Positions 8,215-15,610 are shown, counted from the first letter of the stretch. The stretch is 21,101 nucleotides of DNA from Chitinophaga pinensis (GCA_945890595.1 CAMDCQ010000011.1:1-21101); one strand, 5' to 3'. Notes: generated from the sequence alone by a model not told the origin. A program made the numbers and translations.

Positions 8215-8216
8215 AG

Positions 8217-8232
8217 GATGTAAAAATACATC
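8217..8232. promoter_or_regulatory. Inverted repeat next to the dioxygenase start codon
   Basis: GATGTA-AAAA-TACATC is a perfect 6-4-6 dyad ending 2 bp before the dioxygenase ATG (minus strand). It contains the nearest candidate -7-like sequence, TATTTTTA on the minus strand. It may be an operator or a hairpin at the start of the message. Confidence 0.4.
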
Positions 8233-8238
8233 AATTCG

Positions 8239-8252
8239 GTAAAACGTTTTAC
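8239..8252. promoter_or_regulatory. LacI-type operator-like palindrome upstream of the dioxygenase
   Basis: GTAAAACGTTTTAC is a perfect 14-bp palindrome centred on CG, 24 bp upstream of the dioxygenase start. The CG-centred AAACGTTT form is the classic shape of LacI/PurR-family operators. No LacI-family gene is in the window, so the regulator would be elsewhere. Confidence 0.5.
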
Positions 8253-8273
8253 ACTAAATCGATGTTACGCACA

Positions 8274-8292
8274 ACGGATATTATTAATCCGT
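8274..8292. promoter_or_regulatory. Third inverted repeat in the dioxygenase / RhlE intergenic region
   Basis: ACGGAT (8274-8279) and ATCCGT (8287-8292) are perfect 6-bp arms around a 7-bp centre. Together with the two dyads at 8217-8252 it makes three palindromes within 76 bp. The rest of the region, to 8404, shows nothing further. Confidence 0.3.
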
Positions 8293-8404
8293 AATCATGG
8301 TTTTATTTTATTTTAGTTCCAGTGTAAGTCGGTCTTCTAAAAACAACACCGTCCATAATAATTACACTTCTAGCAGAATGTGCAGGAGGGGCAGCTTTAG
8401 CGAT

Positions 8405-8412
8405 TACCTTTG
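8405..8412 (+). promoter_or_regulatory. Probable -7 element for the RhlE-like helicase gene
   Basis: TACCTTTG, followed by CACCC, fits TAnnTTTG. No TTG lies at the expected distance upstream, so the match is partial. A start here would give an untranslated leader of about 55 nt before the ATG at 8475; long leaders are common on cold-induced DEAD-box helicase genes. Confidence 0.45.
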
Positions 8413-8474
8413 CACCCAATATTAAAAAACAGGAGTGAGGTCTTTAACCGATTGTCATTTCAAACAAAAAAAAT

Positions 8475-9845
8475 ATGACATTTAAAGAACTAGGCCTTTC
8501 CGAAGCCTTATTAAAAGCGGTAGCCGACAAAGGATATGAAACTCCAAGTCCCATTCAAGAAAAAGCAATTCCAAGAGTACTAGAAGGTAAGGATATCCTT
8601 GCTTCTGCTCAAACAGGAACAGGTAAAACAGCTGGTTTTGCTATGCCTATGATACAGCTACTATGCAAAACAGAACCTCAAAAACGAAGAGTAATAAGAG
8701 CATTGGTGCTTACTCCTACGCGTGAGCTAGCAGCACAAGTATTAGAAGATATTCAGACCTATAGTAAGTATGTAGACCTCAGAAGTATGGTGATATTTGG
8801 GGGGGTTAATCAAAACCCACAAGTGAGCATGCTTAGAAGTGGAATAGATATTTTGGTAGCAACGCCAGGTAGATTAATGGATTTGCAAAATCAAGGATTT
8901 ATTTCGCTGCGCGACGTCGAATTCTTGGTGCTTGATGAAGCCGACAGAATGCTAGATATGGGTTTTTTACGTGACATTAAGAAGATTATGAGTATGATGC
9001 CGGACAAGCGTCAGAATTTACTTTTTAGCGCTACGTTTTCCCGCGAAATAAGAACCCTCGCCAACGGTATCCTAACTAATCCCGTGACAGTAGAAGCTAC
9101 ACCCGAAAATACCACTGCCGAGCTGGTAGATCAATTGGTGTATAGATGTGATGCTAAACGAAAAATAGAATTAATTACTAAGCTTATTTGGGATGGTAAC
9201 TGGCATCAGGTATTGGTGTTTACCAGAACAAAACATGGAGCGAATCGACTGTCAGAAAAATTGAATAAGGCCAATATTACGGCAGCTGCCATTCATGGAA
9301 ACAAATCACAAGGAGCGCGTACCAAAGCATTAGCAGGATTTAAAGATAAAGAAATAAGTGTACTCGTGGCTACCGATATAGCCGCTCGTGGACTAGATAT
9401 TCCTTTACTTCCCTATGTTATCAATTTTGAACTACCAAATGTGCCAGAAGATTATGTGCATAGAATTGGTAGAACGGGTAGAGCGGGAGCAAGTGGACAA
9501 GCTATCTCACTCGTAAGTGCGGATGAAATAGAATATGTACGAGGCATAGAAAAGTTGCTTGGTATGCGACTAGAAAGTACCGTTATAGAAGGCTTTGAGC
9601 CAACGAGTGGTCCTGTAGAAGGTGGTAAGAAAAGAACGAAAGAAAATAAACCAACAGGGACTAATAAGCCATCCAATAGTAGACCCGCAAATAGAAACCA
9701 AGGTAGAGGCAATGGAACTAGTGCTAACGGGAGTGGAAACAGTAACAGTGGAAACAGCAATAGTGGGAATAGCAACGGTCGTAATTTTCGCCGTAAGCCT
9801 CGAAATACGTCTGGTGGGAATACAGGAGGCAATTCAAGAGACTAA
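8475..9845 (+). CDS. RhlE-like DEAD-box RNA helicase
   Basis: This ATP-dependent RNA helicase is likely to act in RNA unwinding, ribosome assembly or mRNA decay. The 456 residues carry every core motif in order: Q motif (TPSPIQ, 23-28), Walker A AQTGTGKT (45-52), PTREL (81-85), TPGR (130-133), DEAD (154-157), SAT (185-187), then ARGLDIP (304-310) and HRIGRTGR (329-336). After about residue 375 comes a basic, Gly/Asn/Ser/Arg-rich tail of ~80 residues, probably disordered and RNA-binding. It includes the repeated GNSNS unit and FRRKPRN. Overall order and N-terminus (MTFKELGLSEALLKAV) place it with RhlE proteins. It appears monocistronic, with a weak hairpin after the stop. The open frame on the opposite strand of the tail is a by-product of the repetitive codons. 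Confidence 0.94.
   Translation: MTFKELGLSEALLKAVADKGYETPSPIQEKAIPRVLEGKDILASAQTGTGKTAGFAMPMIQLLCKTEPQKRRVIRALVLTPTRELAAQVLEDIQTYSKYVDLRSMVIFGGVNQNPQVSMLRSGIDILVATPGRLMDLQNQGFISLRDVEFLVLDEADRMLDMGFLRDIKKIMSMMPDKRQNLLFSATFSREIRTLANGILTNPVTVEATPENTTAELVDQLVYRCDAKRKIELITKLIWDGNWHQVLVFTRTKHGANRLSEKLNKANITAAAIHGNKSQGARTKALAGFKDKEISVLVATDIAARGLDIPLLPYVINFELPNVPEDYVHRIGRTGRAGASGQAISLVSADEIEYVRGIEKLLGMRLESTVIEGFEPTSGPVEGGKKRTKENKPTGTNKPSNSRPANRNQGRGNGTSANGSGNSNSGNSNSGNSNGRNFRRKPRNTSGGNTGGNSRD
9732..9776 (+). repeat. Three tandem 15-bp units coding for the helicase tail
   Basis: Three units of the form AGTGGnAAyAGyAAy lie at 9732-9746, 9747-9761 and 9762-9776, each coding Ser-Gly-Asn-Ser-Asn. They differ mostly at third codon positions, so the repeat is kept at the protein level. 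Slippage could change tail length between strains. Confidence 0.8.
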
Positions 9846-9861
9846 CATCTTGTATTATTTT

Positions 9862-9885
9862 GCTAAATCTAAAAAATGATTTAGC
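9862..9885 (+). terminator. Weak hairpin downstream of the helicase gene
   Basis: GCTAAATC (9862-9869) pairs perfectly with GATTTAGC (9878-9885) around an 8-nt AT loop, 17 bp after the helicase stop codon. It is AT-rich and followed by CTCTTGTG rather than a T-run. It may protect the 3' end or end transcription inefficiently. The rest of the gap to 10078 holds only loose TAnnTTTG matches (9938-9945, 10022-10029) that might start the lipoprotein transcript. Confidence 0.35.
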
Positions 9886-10078
9886 CTCTTGTGTTTAATT
9901 GTGTCAATACTTATTTTTTACAATATCGCGGTATACTTAAATTTGCCTAGAATAGAGTACACTTTGTGGCCGTTGCAAAAAAGAATAAATATTTAATTAA
10001 TAGACTTTTATTGATCTGAACTATTTTTGGATTAATTTGTGTAATTGGAAACGTACTCCTATACTAAAAAGATTAACC

Positions 10079-11203
10079 ATGAAAAGTAATTATATAATCA
10101 TTTTAATAAGTTGCTTAGCGCTGGCAGCTTGCAATGCTGGACAAAAGCGCATGGAGCAAGGCGATTATGATACAGCAGTGTATCAAGCGGTGAAAAGGCT
10201 TCAGCAAAAACCACAAAACGAAAAGGCAGAAAAAGTATTACGCCAAGCCTATACGTTAGCAGTTAATGAACATACTAACGTGATTGTATATCAGGACAAA
10301 ACCAATAACCCATTTAAGTATGACGTGATGGTGAGTGAGTATGAGAAAATTGCCATGCTCAATAACGCAATTAGAAGATATCCGATGTACAAAGACCTTC
10401 TAGAACTCACAGATGTTACAGATGAGTTGGTTATGGTGCGCGATGGTGCTGCAAGCGCCCACAGAAAAGAAGGAGTCCGATTGCTGAATTTAGGAAACAA
10501 ACAACGCGCAAGGGAAGCGTTTATTCAGTTTGTAAAAGCCAATGAATACGTGGCAAGAACAGTTACCGAAGAAGAGCTTGATAATGCCCAGAATGCAGGA
10601 ACAGTAAATGTGATTATACAGTTTGTTAACAGCAAGAATTTTTTCAGAGATTATAATTCCGATGCTGTCTTTGGTGCAGTACGAAATAATTTTAAAGGTA
10701 CAAGATACCGTTTTATGAGAGTAGTAGAGCCCGGAGAATTAAGTTTTCCTGCCGATGAAATAGTACAAATCGAGATGGAGGATGCGCATATTGGTGGCGT
10801 CGACTTTACTAAAAATACGTTCGACCTTAAAAAAGAAAAAGTGTATGTAGGTGAGGCAAAAACAGATAGCGGTGAAGTGGTAAAAGTATATGGAACAGTT
10901 ACCGCAAATTATATAGAATACACAAAGACGATTAACAGTTCTGCTCAACTGATGATACAAAGACTAGACGGGGTAACCTTCGCAGTTATCAACCGTCAAG
11001 TATTTCCAAGTTCTTTCTGCTGGACCGAAATGTGGGGAACCTTTAGAGGCGATGAACGAGCTTTAACCCCTGCACAACTTGATTTTGCAAAACGAAGCGA
11101 ACCTAATCCCCCCGGAAATGAATGGTTGTTTTCTCAGACTACCGCACCTTTGGCAGCTAGAAGTGGAGATTATTTGCGGAATGAATACAGCTACCTTAGG
11201 TAA
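10079..11203 (+). CDS. Lipoprotein of unknown function
   Basis: I do not recognise the family. The start at ATG 10079 is chosen because it opens a type II signal peptide with lipobox LAAC and lipidated Cys18; frame upstream of it has no such character. The mature protein (about 357 residues) begins with a helical, TPR-like stretch: MEQGDYDTAVYQAVKRLQQKP near residue 24 and NLGNKQRAREAFIQFVKANEY near residue 150 both look like tetratricopeptide helices. The second half is more beta-like (VNVIIQFVN, EIVQIEMEDAHIGG, KVYGTVTANYIEYTKTI). It also contains an SFCWTEMWGTFRGDERAL block rich in aromatics, which should be diagnostic in a search. It ends 27 bp before a strong terminator and seems monocistronic. 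An outer-membrane-anchored assembly or scaffolding role is possible but only a guess. Confidence 0.75.
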   Translation: MKSNYIIILISCLALAACNAGQKRMEQGDYDTAVYQAVKRLQQKPQNEKAEKVLRQAYTLAVNEHTNVIVYQDKTNNPFKYDVMVSEYEKIAMLNNAIRRYPMYKDLLELTDVTDELVMVRDGAASAHRKEGVRLLNLGNKQRAREAFIQFVKANEYVARTVTEEELDNAQNAGTVNVIIQFVNSKNFFRDYNSDAVFGAVRNNFKGTRYRFMRVVEPGELSFPADEIVQIEMEDAHIGGVDFTKNTFDLKKEKVYVGEAKTDSGEVVKVYGTVTANYIEYTKTINSSAQLMIQRLDGVTFAVINRQVFPSSFCWTEMWGTFRGDERALTPAQLDFAKRSEPNPPGNEWLFSQTTAPLAARSGDYLRNEYSYLR

Positions 11204-11224
11204 GCACGGTTAAATAAGGGTATT

Positions 11225-11263
11225 AAAAAACGAGCTAATGAATTTCATTAGCTCGTTTTTTTT
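11225..11263. terminator. Strong bidirectional intrinsic terminator
   Basis: CGAGCTAATG (11231-11240) and CATTAGCTCG (11246-11255) make a perfect 10-bp stem with a 5-nt loop. The stem is followed by eight T and preceded by six A, so it can stop transcription from both sides. It serves the lipoprotein gene (plus) and the 11288-11737 gene (minus). Confidence 0.92.
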
Positions 11264-11287
11264 AAGGTTGTTTTAAATCCTAAATTT

Positions 11288-11737
11288 TTAGGCTGGCCAC
11301 TCTACGGTGTCCTCATCTATATGATTGGGAAACATAGTGATAGAGTCTACAAAACCATCTTGTATCCAAACACTTAATCCTTTTGAATCAATCGTGTAGT
11401 CTTTAGCGTTAAGGTCTTCAAATGTTTCTTCCAAAATTAAGTCGTCAAATTTTGAGTCTTTTAAAAAGTCTGCTTCGCTCATGCCGGCATAAGATTGCTC
11501 GTCTAACGTAAAAGTTGGAGCAAAACAAGTGATAAGTCCAAGTCTAAAATCATCTTCAGACATAAAACTAAGTTCTGCGCCAAGATCTCCGTACATAAGC
11601 GATACGTCTTCTGAATCGTCTTCGTGTTTTTCTCTAACAGTCTCCGTCGGTTCGCCCAGAAGTTCTTTAATTTTCTCTAGGCTCATTCCAAATTTCACTT
11701 GATTAAATCCTACGAAAGGGATGATTTCAATATTCAT
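11288..11737 (-). CDS. Small acidic cytoplasmic protein of unknown function
   Basis: I do not recognise this protein. The start at ATG 11737 gives 149 residues, MNIEIIPFVGFNQVKFGMSL onward; a longer open frame to 11806 adds 23 residues with no recognisable character. It has no signal peptide or membrane segment and is strongly acidic, with runs such as EKHEDDSEDVSL and HIDEDTVEW. The opening FVGFNQVKFGMSLEKIKELLGEPT resembles, by eye only, the start of small bacterial proteins in which a short beta hairpin is followed by a helix and a 'LGxPt' turn. It stands alone between a shared terminator and a divergent aguB, so the context gives no function. Codon use and composition look like its neighbours. 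Confidence 0.7.
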   Translation of the reverse strand: MNIEIIPFVGFNQVKFGMSLEKIKELLGEPTETVREKHEDDSEDVSLMYGDLGAELSFMSEDDFRLGLITCFAPTFTLDEQSYAGMSEADFLKDSKFDDLILEETFEDLNAKDYTIDSKGLSVWIQDGFVDSITMFPNHIDEDTVEWPA

Positions 11738-11905
11738 GGTGTGTTTATTTTGTGTCAAAGGTCGCACAAAAGCAGTAGAATATGAGATAACGCCTAAAAA
11801 ATGCAAGAAAAAGTGCGGAAACTACTGCCTTTACTCTAGAAGATTTATGTTACCTGTAATAGAGAGCTTACAGATGTATCTACTAAAGTCTAATTCAAAT
11901 CTTGG

Positions 11906-11913
11906 TATATTTG
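11906..11913 (+). promoter_or_regulatory. Candidate -7 element upstream of aguBA
   Basis: TATATTTG fits TAnnTTTG and lies 65 bp before the aguB ATG. No TTG is at the right distance upstream, so it is only a partial match. I see nothing else clear in the 241-bp gap from 11738 to 11978. Confidence 0.35.
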
Positions 11914-11978
11914 CCACCTAAAATTACGATGTTGCCGAATGAAATAAAGTGATGTCACGAAGCCCTATTTAATTATTC

Positions 11979-12863
11979 ATGAACAGAAAATACCAAATTG
12001 CTGTCATACAACTCAACTTGAATGATACGCCTTCCAATAATCTTATTAAGTGCACCCAATGGGTGACTCAAGCTGCGCAACAAGGTGCGGAGGTAATTTG
12101 CTTGCCGGAGCTTTACAGTAGTCATTATTTTTGCCAAAGTGAAGATGTGGCTAATTTTGAGCTGGCAGAGCAATTATACAGTACATCATTTATCGCATTT
12201 AGCGCGCTTGCCAAGCAACTAGGTGTGGTTATCATCGTGCCATTCTTCGAAAAAAGAATGACAGGCATTTATCATAACAGTGCCTATATCATTGATGTAG
12301 ACGGCACAGAAGCAGGTCTTTATCGTAAAATGCATATCCCTGACGATCCTCTTTTTTATGAAAAATTTTACTTTACACCCGGTGATTTAGGCTTTAAAAC
12401 AATTACTACGCAAAAAGGCAAAATAGGAACACTTATATGTTGGGATCAGTGGTTTCCTGAGGCGGCTAGACTCACGGCTTTGCAAGGTGCCGAAACGTTG
12501 TTTTATCCAACTGCCATTGGTTGGCATCCCTCAGAAAAAGAGCAGTATGGGGAGAATCAGCACGCCGCTTGGATGAATGCCATGAAGGGTCACGCCGTTT
12601 CAAACGGGATTTACGTAGCCGCGGCTAATCGTATTGGGTTAGAGAATTACTTGCCAGATGCAGATGGGATTCAGTTTTGGGGATCCTCTTTTATTGCAGG
12701 ACCTCAAGGGGAAATTTTAGCACAAGCCTCTCATGATCAAGAAGAAATTTTGATCGCAGAAGTAGATTTAGATTTACAAGAAAATGTGCGCCAAAACTGG
12801 CCGTTTTTTAGGGATAGGAGAATTGATGCTTACGGGGATATCACCCAACGAGCAATAGATTAG
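11979..12863 (+). CDS. aguB: N-carbamoylputrescine amidohydrolase
   Basis: This enzyme converts N-carbamoylputrescine to putrescine, CO2 and ammonia, the last step of the agmatine route to polyamines. The 294 residues form a single nitrilase-superfamily domain of the usual length. The catalytic triad is visible: E44 in CLPELY, K117 in YRKMHIPDDP and C154 in LICWDQWFPEAAR. The IPDDPLFYEKFYFTPGD and GWHPSEKEQYG blocks are typical of the AguB group and separate it from nadE-type and beta-ureidopropionase relatives. The gene directly downstream, 22 bp away, is aguA, which supplies its substrate; this context makes the assignment strong. No arginine decarboxylase gene is in the window, so agmatine must come from elsewhere. 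Confidence 0.95.
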   Translation: MNRKYQIAVIQLNLNDTPSNNLIKCTQWVTQAAQQGAEVICLPELYSSHYFCQSEDVANFELAEQLYSTSFIAFSALAKQLGVVIIVPFFEKRMTGIYHNSAYIIDVDGTEAGLYRKMHIPDDPLFYEKFYFTPGDLGFKTITTQKGKIGTLICWDQWFPEAARLTALQGAETLFYPTAIGWHPSEKEQYGENQHAAWMNAMKGHAVSNGIYVAAANRIGLENYLPDADGIQFWGSSFIAGPQGEILAQASHDQEEILIAEVDLDLQENVRQNWPFFRDRRIDAYGDITQRAID

Positions 12864-12885
12864 AATCAGTTATTAACTAACAGAT

Positions 12886-13917
12886 ATGACAAGACGATTT
12901 CCAGCAGAGTGGGAACATCAAAAAGGCATCTTACTTTGCTTCCCTCATAACGGTAATGACTGGCCAGGTAAATACCAAGCAGTACAATGGGCTTATATAG
13001 AGTTTATTAAAAAAGTAACTTGCTATGAAACGGTGTATCTGATGGTAGCAAGCGAAATGCTTCAGCACAAAGTTATCGAAATGTTACAGAATGCTGATGT
13101 AAATCTGGGGAGAGTTGATTTTATTGTACACAAAACCAACCGAAGTTGGATGCGCGATTCTGGACCTATTATCGTACAAAACGAGCTCGGAAATCGAGAA
13201 GCTATTTCATTTAATTTCAATAGCTGGGCAAAATATCCCAATTATCAGTTGGATAGGAAAGTGCCAATGATGGTTGCCGAGCATTTAGGAATAGCGTTAA
13301 CAGAAGCATATTACAAGGGGAAAAAGATTGTTTTGGAAGGGGGAGCTATTGATGTGAATGGGAGAGGAACACTATTAACCTCAGAGGAGTGCCTATTGCA
13401 CCCAAGTATACAAGTACGAAACCCTGGATTTACTAAGGATGATTATGAGGCGGTTTTTTCAGAGTACCTGGGTGTTACCAATGTAATTTGGCTCGGTGAC
13501 GGATTGCATGGCGATGATACACATGGTCATATAGATGATTTATGCAGGTTTATAAATGAAGATACTATTGTAACCGTGGTCGAGAATAATCCCGAAGATG
13601 CTAATTATCAGCCGTTACAAGATAATTTAAAACGACTGAAGGCCGCCAAATTAGAAAATGGAACGTCTCCTAAGGTCATAGAACTGCCTATGCCTAAAAA
13701 GATGGTTTTTGAAAACCTTCGGTTACCAGCGAGTTATGCCAATTTTTTAATACTGAATGGTGCAGTGCTGGTGCCAACATTTAATGATCCCAATGATCGC
13801 ATAGCGCTAACGATACTTTCTGAGTGTTTTCCGGAAAGGGAAATTATCGGGATAAGCGCAGTAGACTTTATCTGGGGATTTGGATCTTTACACTGCTTAA
13901 GCCAGCAAATGGCATAG
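12886..13917 (+). CDS. aguA: Agmatine deiminase
   Basis: AguA removes ammonia from agmatine to give N-carbamoylputrescine. The 343-residue product belongs to the peptidyl-arginine deiminase (PAD_porph) family and has the usual length. Key blocks are MRDSGP (89-94), EGGAIDVNGRGTLLTSEECL (151-170), GDDTHGHIDDLCRF (209-222, with H213) and the catalytic cysteine C337 in GFGSLHCLSQQ at the C-terminus. The N-terminal FPAEWEHQKGILLCFPHN is the standard opening of this group. It follows aguB by 22 bp and is surely cotranscribed with it. There is no signal peptide, which argues against a secreted peptidyl-arginine deiminase and for a metabolic role. Confidence 0.94.
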   Translation: MTRRFPAEWEHQKGILLCFPHNGNDWPGKYQAVQWAYIEFIKKVTCYETVYLMVASEMLQHKVIEMLQNADVNLGRVDFIVHKTNRSWMRDSGPIIVQNELGNREAISFNFNSWAKYPNYQLDRKVPMMVAEHLGIALTEAYYKGKKIVLEGGAIDVNGRGTLLTSEECLLHPSIQVRNPGFTKDDYEAVFSEYLGVTNVIWLGDGLHGDDTHGHIDDLCRFINEDTIVTVVENNPEDANYQPLQDNLKRLKAAKLENGTSPKVIELPMPKKMVFENLRLPASYANFLILNGAVLVPTFNDPNDRIALTILSECFPEREIIGISAVDFIWGFGSLHCLSQQMA

Positions 13918-13971
13918 ATTTATACGTGCAAAAGCGATTGTTGATATTGGTCTATAACGAAATTTAAAGTA

Positions 13972-14399
13972 TTACGCTTCGAAGGACGAGGTATTGTGAT
14001 CCATGAAGAAAATTTCCCAAGTGTGTCCGTCAAAATCCTCAATGGTTCGAAGTTGCATAAAACCATAATCTTTGATTTCACTCGGTTCTTTTCCTTGTGC
14101 ACGTAGTCCGTTTGTTACTATACGATGCATTTCTTCTATGCTCTCCACCTATAATGAATAAAGACTTGACAAGGTAGCTTTTGTATCTGTGAGGGGTTTA
14201 GTAGCAAATGTGGTAAATTTTTCAGGCGTTAAGATCATCAAAAAATATGTTCACTCCACGCCAAACACTTAGCAGTATCATCAGAAAATTGTGGGTTAAT
14301 AGTAAATCCCAAAGCGCTATAAAAGTCCATTGATTTATGAAGGTCTCTCACCGCTACGTTAATAAATAGTTGCTTTACCTTTTGTGTATTTGCTTGAAT
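13972..14399 (-). pseudogene. Decayed VOC-family (glyoxalase/bleomycin-resistance fold) gene
   Basis: Read on the minus strand, the region encodes an almost complete VOC protein of about 140 residues broken by two clear lesions. The first part, KQLFINVAVRDLHKSMDFYSALGFTINPQF up to EHIF, is open until a stop. The frame then shifts by one base in a run of six T near 14232-14237; seven T would restore the frame to MILTPEKFTTFATKPLTD. An in-frame TAG follows after YSL (about 14149-14151), and the rest continues as VESIEEMHRIVTNGLRAQGKEPSEIKDYGF and FDGHTWEIFFMD to a TAA at 13972. There is also no ATG where the protein should start; an ATT stands at 14397-14399, directly after the DUF1569 gene stop. 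Similar family members bind a metal and small substrates. A sequencing error could explain the T-run but not the TAG and the missing start together. Confidence 0.82.
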
Positions 14400-14401
14400 G
14401 T

Positions 14402-14872
14402 TTAGGTAGAGATTTGTGCGTTTGCTATGTCCTTTATTATTGCTAGGTGATGATTACTGTGTATTTCCAGAAATGAGATGGTTTGATCTAATTTAAGATT
14501 GCCACATAAGGGATGATAAAAAAAGTGATTTGCCTCTAAGTTCGCCAACTCTTCTATTTTCAGTCGCGCTTTAGCAAGATGAAGTAGTAATTGTCTTTCT
14601 TCGATAGTTTCTTTGGGTAACACAATCTCTGGGGCTTTTGCTTTTCCTCGGGGTATCTGCTTTCTGGATAAAACTAGTAATCTAACCATGTTGAATTTCC
14701 ACTTGTAATCCTTAGGGTTTGACTTGTGCAGCGCATGAATTATTCCGTTTACAGTCAATAAGGTATGTTCAATGTGCCAACCAATTGCCTTTGAAGAAAC
14801 AGTTGTATTTACCACCTCATAAATGGAAATTTTGGCTTCAAGTTGATCTAGAATAGCGTTAAGTCTGTTCAT
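14402..14872 (-). CDS. DUF1569 / DinB-like four-helix protein
   Basis: The product is a soluble, mostly helical protein of the DinB-like metal-binding superfamily; its reaction is unknown. The start at ATG 14872 gives 156 residues, about the family length. The frame remains open to a TTG at 14932, which would add 20 residues. Histidines placed as metal ligands in this superfamily are present: H33 and H36 in GWHIEH, and the C-terminal HPLCGNL and EIHSNHHLAIIKDI. It lies between the DoxX-like gene (upstream) and the broken VOC gene (downstream) on the same strand, probably in one transcript starting at 15384-15411. The grouping of DoxX, DinB-like and VOC genes suggests a small accessory detoxification or stress cluster, but this is inference from neighbours only. 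Confidence 0.75.
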   Translation of the reverse strand: MNRLNAILDQLEAKISIYEVVNTTVSSKAIGWHIEHTLLTVNGIIHALHKSNPKDYKWKFNMVRLLVLSRKQIPRGKAKAPEIVLPKETIEERQLLLHLAKARLKIEELANLEANHFFYHPLCGNLKLDQTISFLEIHSNHHLAIIKDIANAQIST

Positions 14873-14949
14873 TAATTGTAACTGTAGATTTTGCTCTAAA
14901 GTGTAATTGTTAGGTTTATTGAACAACAGCAAATGGATAGTATGAACAA

Positions 14950-15324
14950 CTAATTATTTAAGTTCTTCAGAATACGATGATGATAAATGTAGGAAACGGC
15001 CAGAATTCCGAAAATAAGGAGCGGGAATAGGGTATGACCTACAAGACCGTCAACTGCACCATGGCTAATGCTTGCAAACATAAAGTCAAAGGCAAAACCC
15101 GCATAGGCCCATTCTTTAATTCGATTAGGTATTTTTGGTAGCATCAATAGCACAACACCTATCACCTTAAATATAACCAGGGCATTACCAAAATACTCAG
15201 GATATCCCAAGTGACGAATTCCTTCCTTAGCCATTTCTGTTTGAAAGGTTAATGCTGGCATCAATCCTTCCATTAAGGCAATGATGCTTGTTGCTATCCA
15301 GAAGATTATTTTGTCTTTTTTCAT
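14950..15324 (-). CDS. DoxX-like integral membrane protein
   Basis: The 124-residue protein has four hydrophobic segments: IIFWIATSIIALMEGLM (6-22), ALVIFKVIGVVLLMLP (48-63), YAGFAFDFMFASISHG (74-89) and LFPLLIFGILAVSYIY (98-113). The loop RHLGYPEYFGNALVIFKVIG and the AYAGFAFDFMFA block are characteristic of the DoxX-like (SURF4-related) family, which is widespread and poorly characterised. It is the first gene of a minus-strand cluster, behind a good promoter and a leader of about 55 nt. No enzyme partner such as a thiosulfate oxidase is adjacent. Confidence in the family is good; a function cannot be stated. Confidence 0.85.
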   Translation of the reverse strand: MKKDKIIFWIATSIIALMEGLMPALTFQTEMAKEGIRHLGYPEYFGNALVIFKVIGVVLLMLPKIPNRIKEWAYAGFAFDFMFASISHGAVDGLVGHTLFPLLIFGILAVSYIYHHRILKNLNN

Positions 15325-15383
15325 GTGCGTTATCTTTACGTTTATAATAATTTGAGAAGATATCTAGTCTTCATCTGTTGTTG

Positions 15384-15411
15384 CAAAAATATTTTTTTTA
15401 CATAAATCCAA
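15384..15411 (-). promoter_or_regulatory. Bacteroidota-type promoter for the DoxX-DUF1569-VOC cluster
   Basis: On the minus strand, TTG (15411-15409), a 17-nt spacer and TATTTTTG (15391-15384) match the consensus in both boxes and spacing. It is among the best promoter matches in the window. Confidence 0.7.
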
Positions 15412-15602
15412 AGTGAAATTTTTAGATCTTGATTGGGATCACTGTTAAATGTCACACGGAGGATCCATTCTAAATCTAAACTCTTACCTTGTTCGTTGTT
15501 TGATTTTACGTCTAGAAGAACACTGGATTTAGGAATTTACAGTTTTTTTAATTTTCTCAAGGGATTATCAAACTGTTCTTGCGCTATTACTCAGACAAAT
15601 GT

Positions 15603-15610
15603 TAGTTTTG
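15603..15610 (+). promoter_or_regulatory. Probable -7 element just upstream of mdh
   Basis: TAGTTTTG ends six bases before the mdh ATG. The nearest TTG (15579-15581) is 21 nt upstream, a little far. If used, transcription would begin at or next to the ATG, giving a leaderless message. In the rest of 15412-15602 I see only a loose inverted repeat and an open frame with no protein-like character. Confidence 0.45.

Noticed and set aside
9452..9832. Minus-strand open frame of 126 codons opposite the helicase tail
   Set aside because: Its Leu/Pro-rich, repetitive product is the shadow of the Gly/Asn/Ser codon repeats of the helicase.
11772..11828. Inverted repeat GCAGTAG / CTACTGC upstream of aguB
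   Set aside because: Seven-base arms 43 nt apart are expected by chance at this length, and no promoter aligns with them.
13920..14102. Minus-strand 60-codon open frame
   Set aside because: It is out of frame with the readable VOC remnant, which explains this region better.
15467..15536. Loose inverted repeat ATTCTAAATC / GATTTAGGAAT upstream of mdh
   Set aside because: The arms have a bulge and a 49-nt gap, are AT-rich, and no T-run or gene boundary goes with them.
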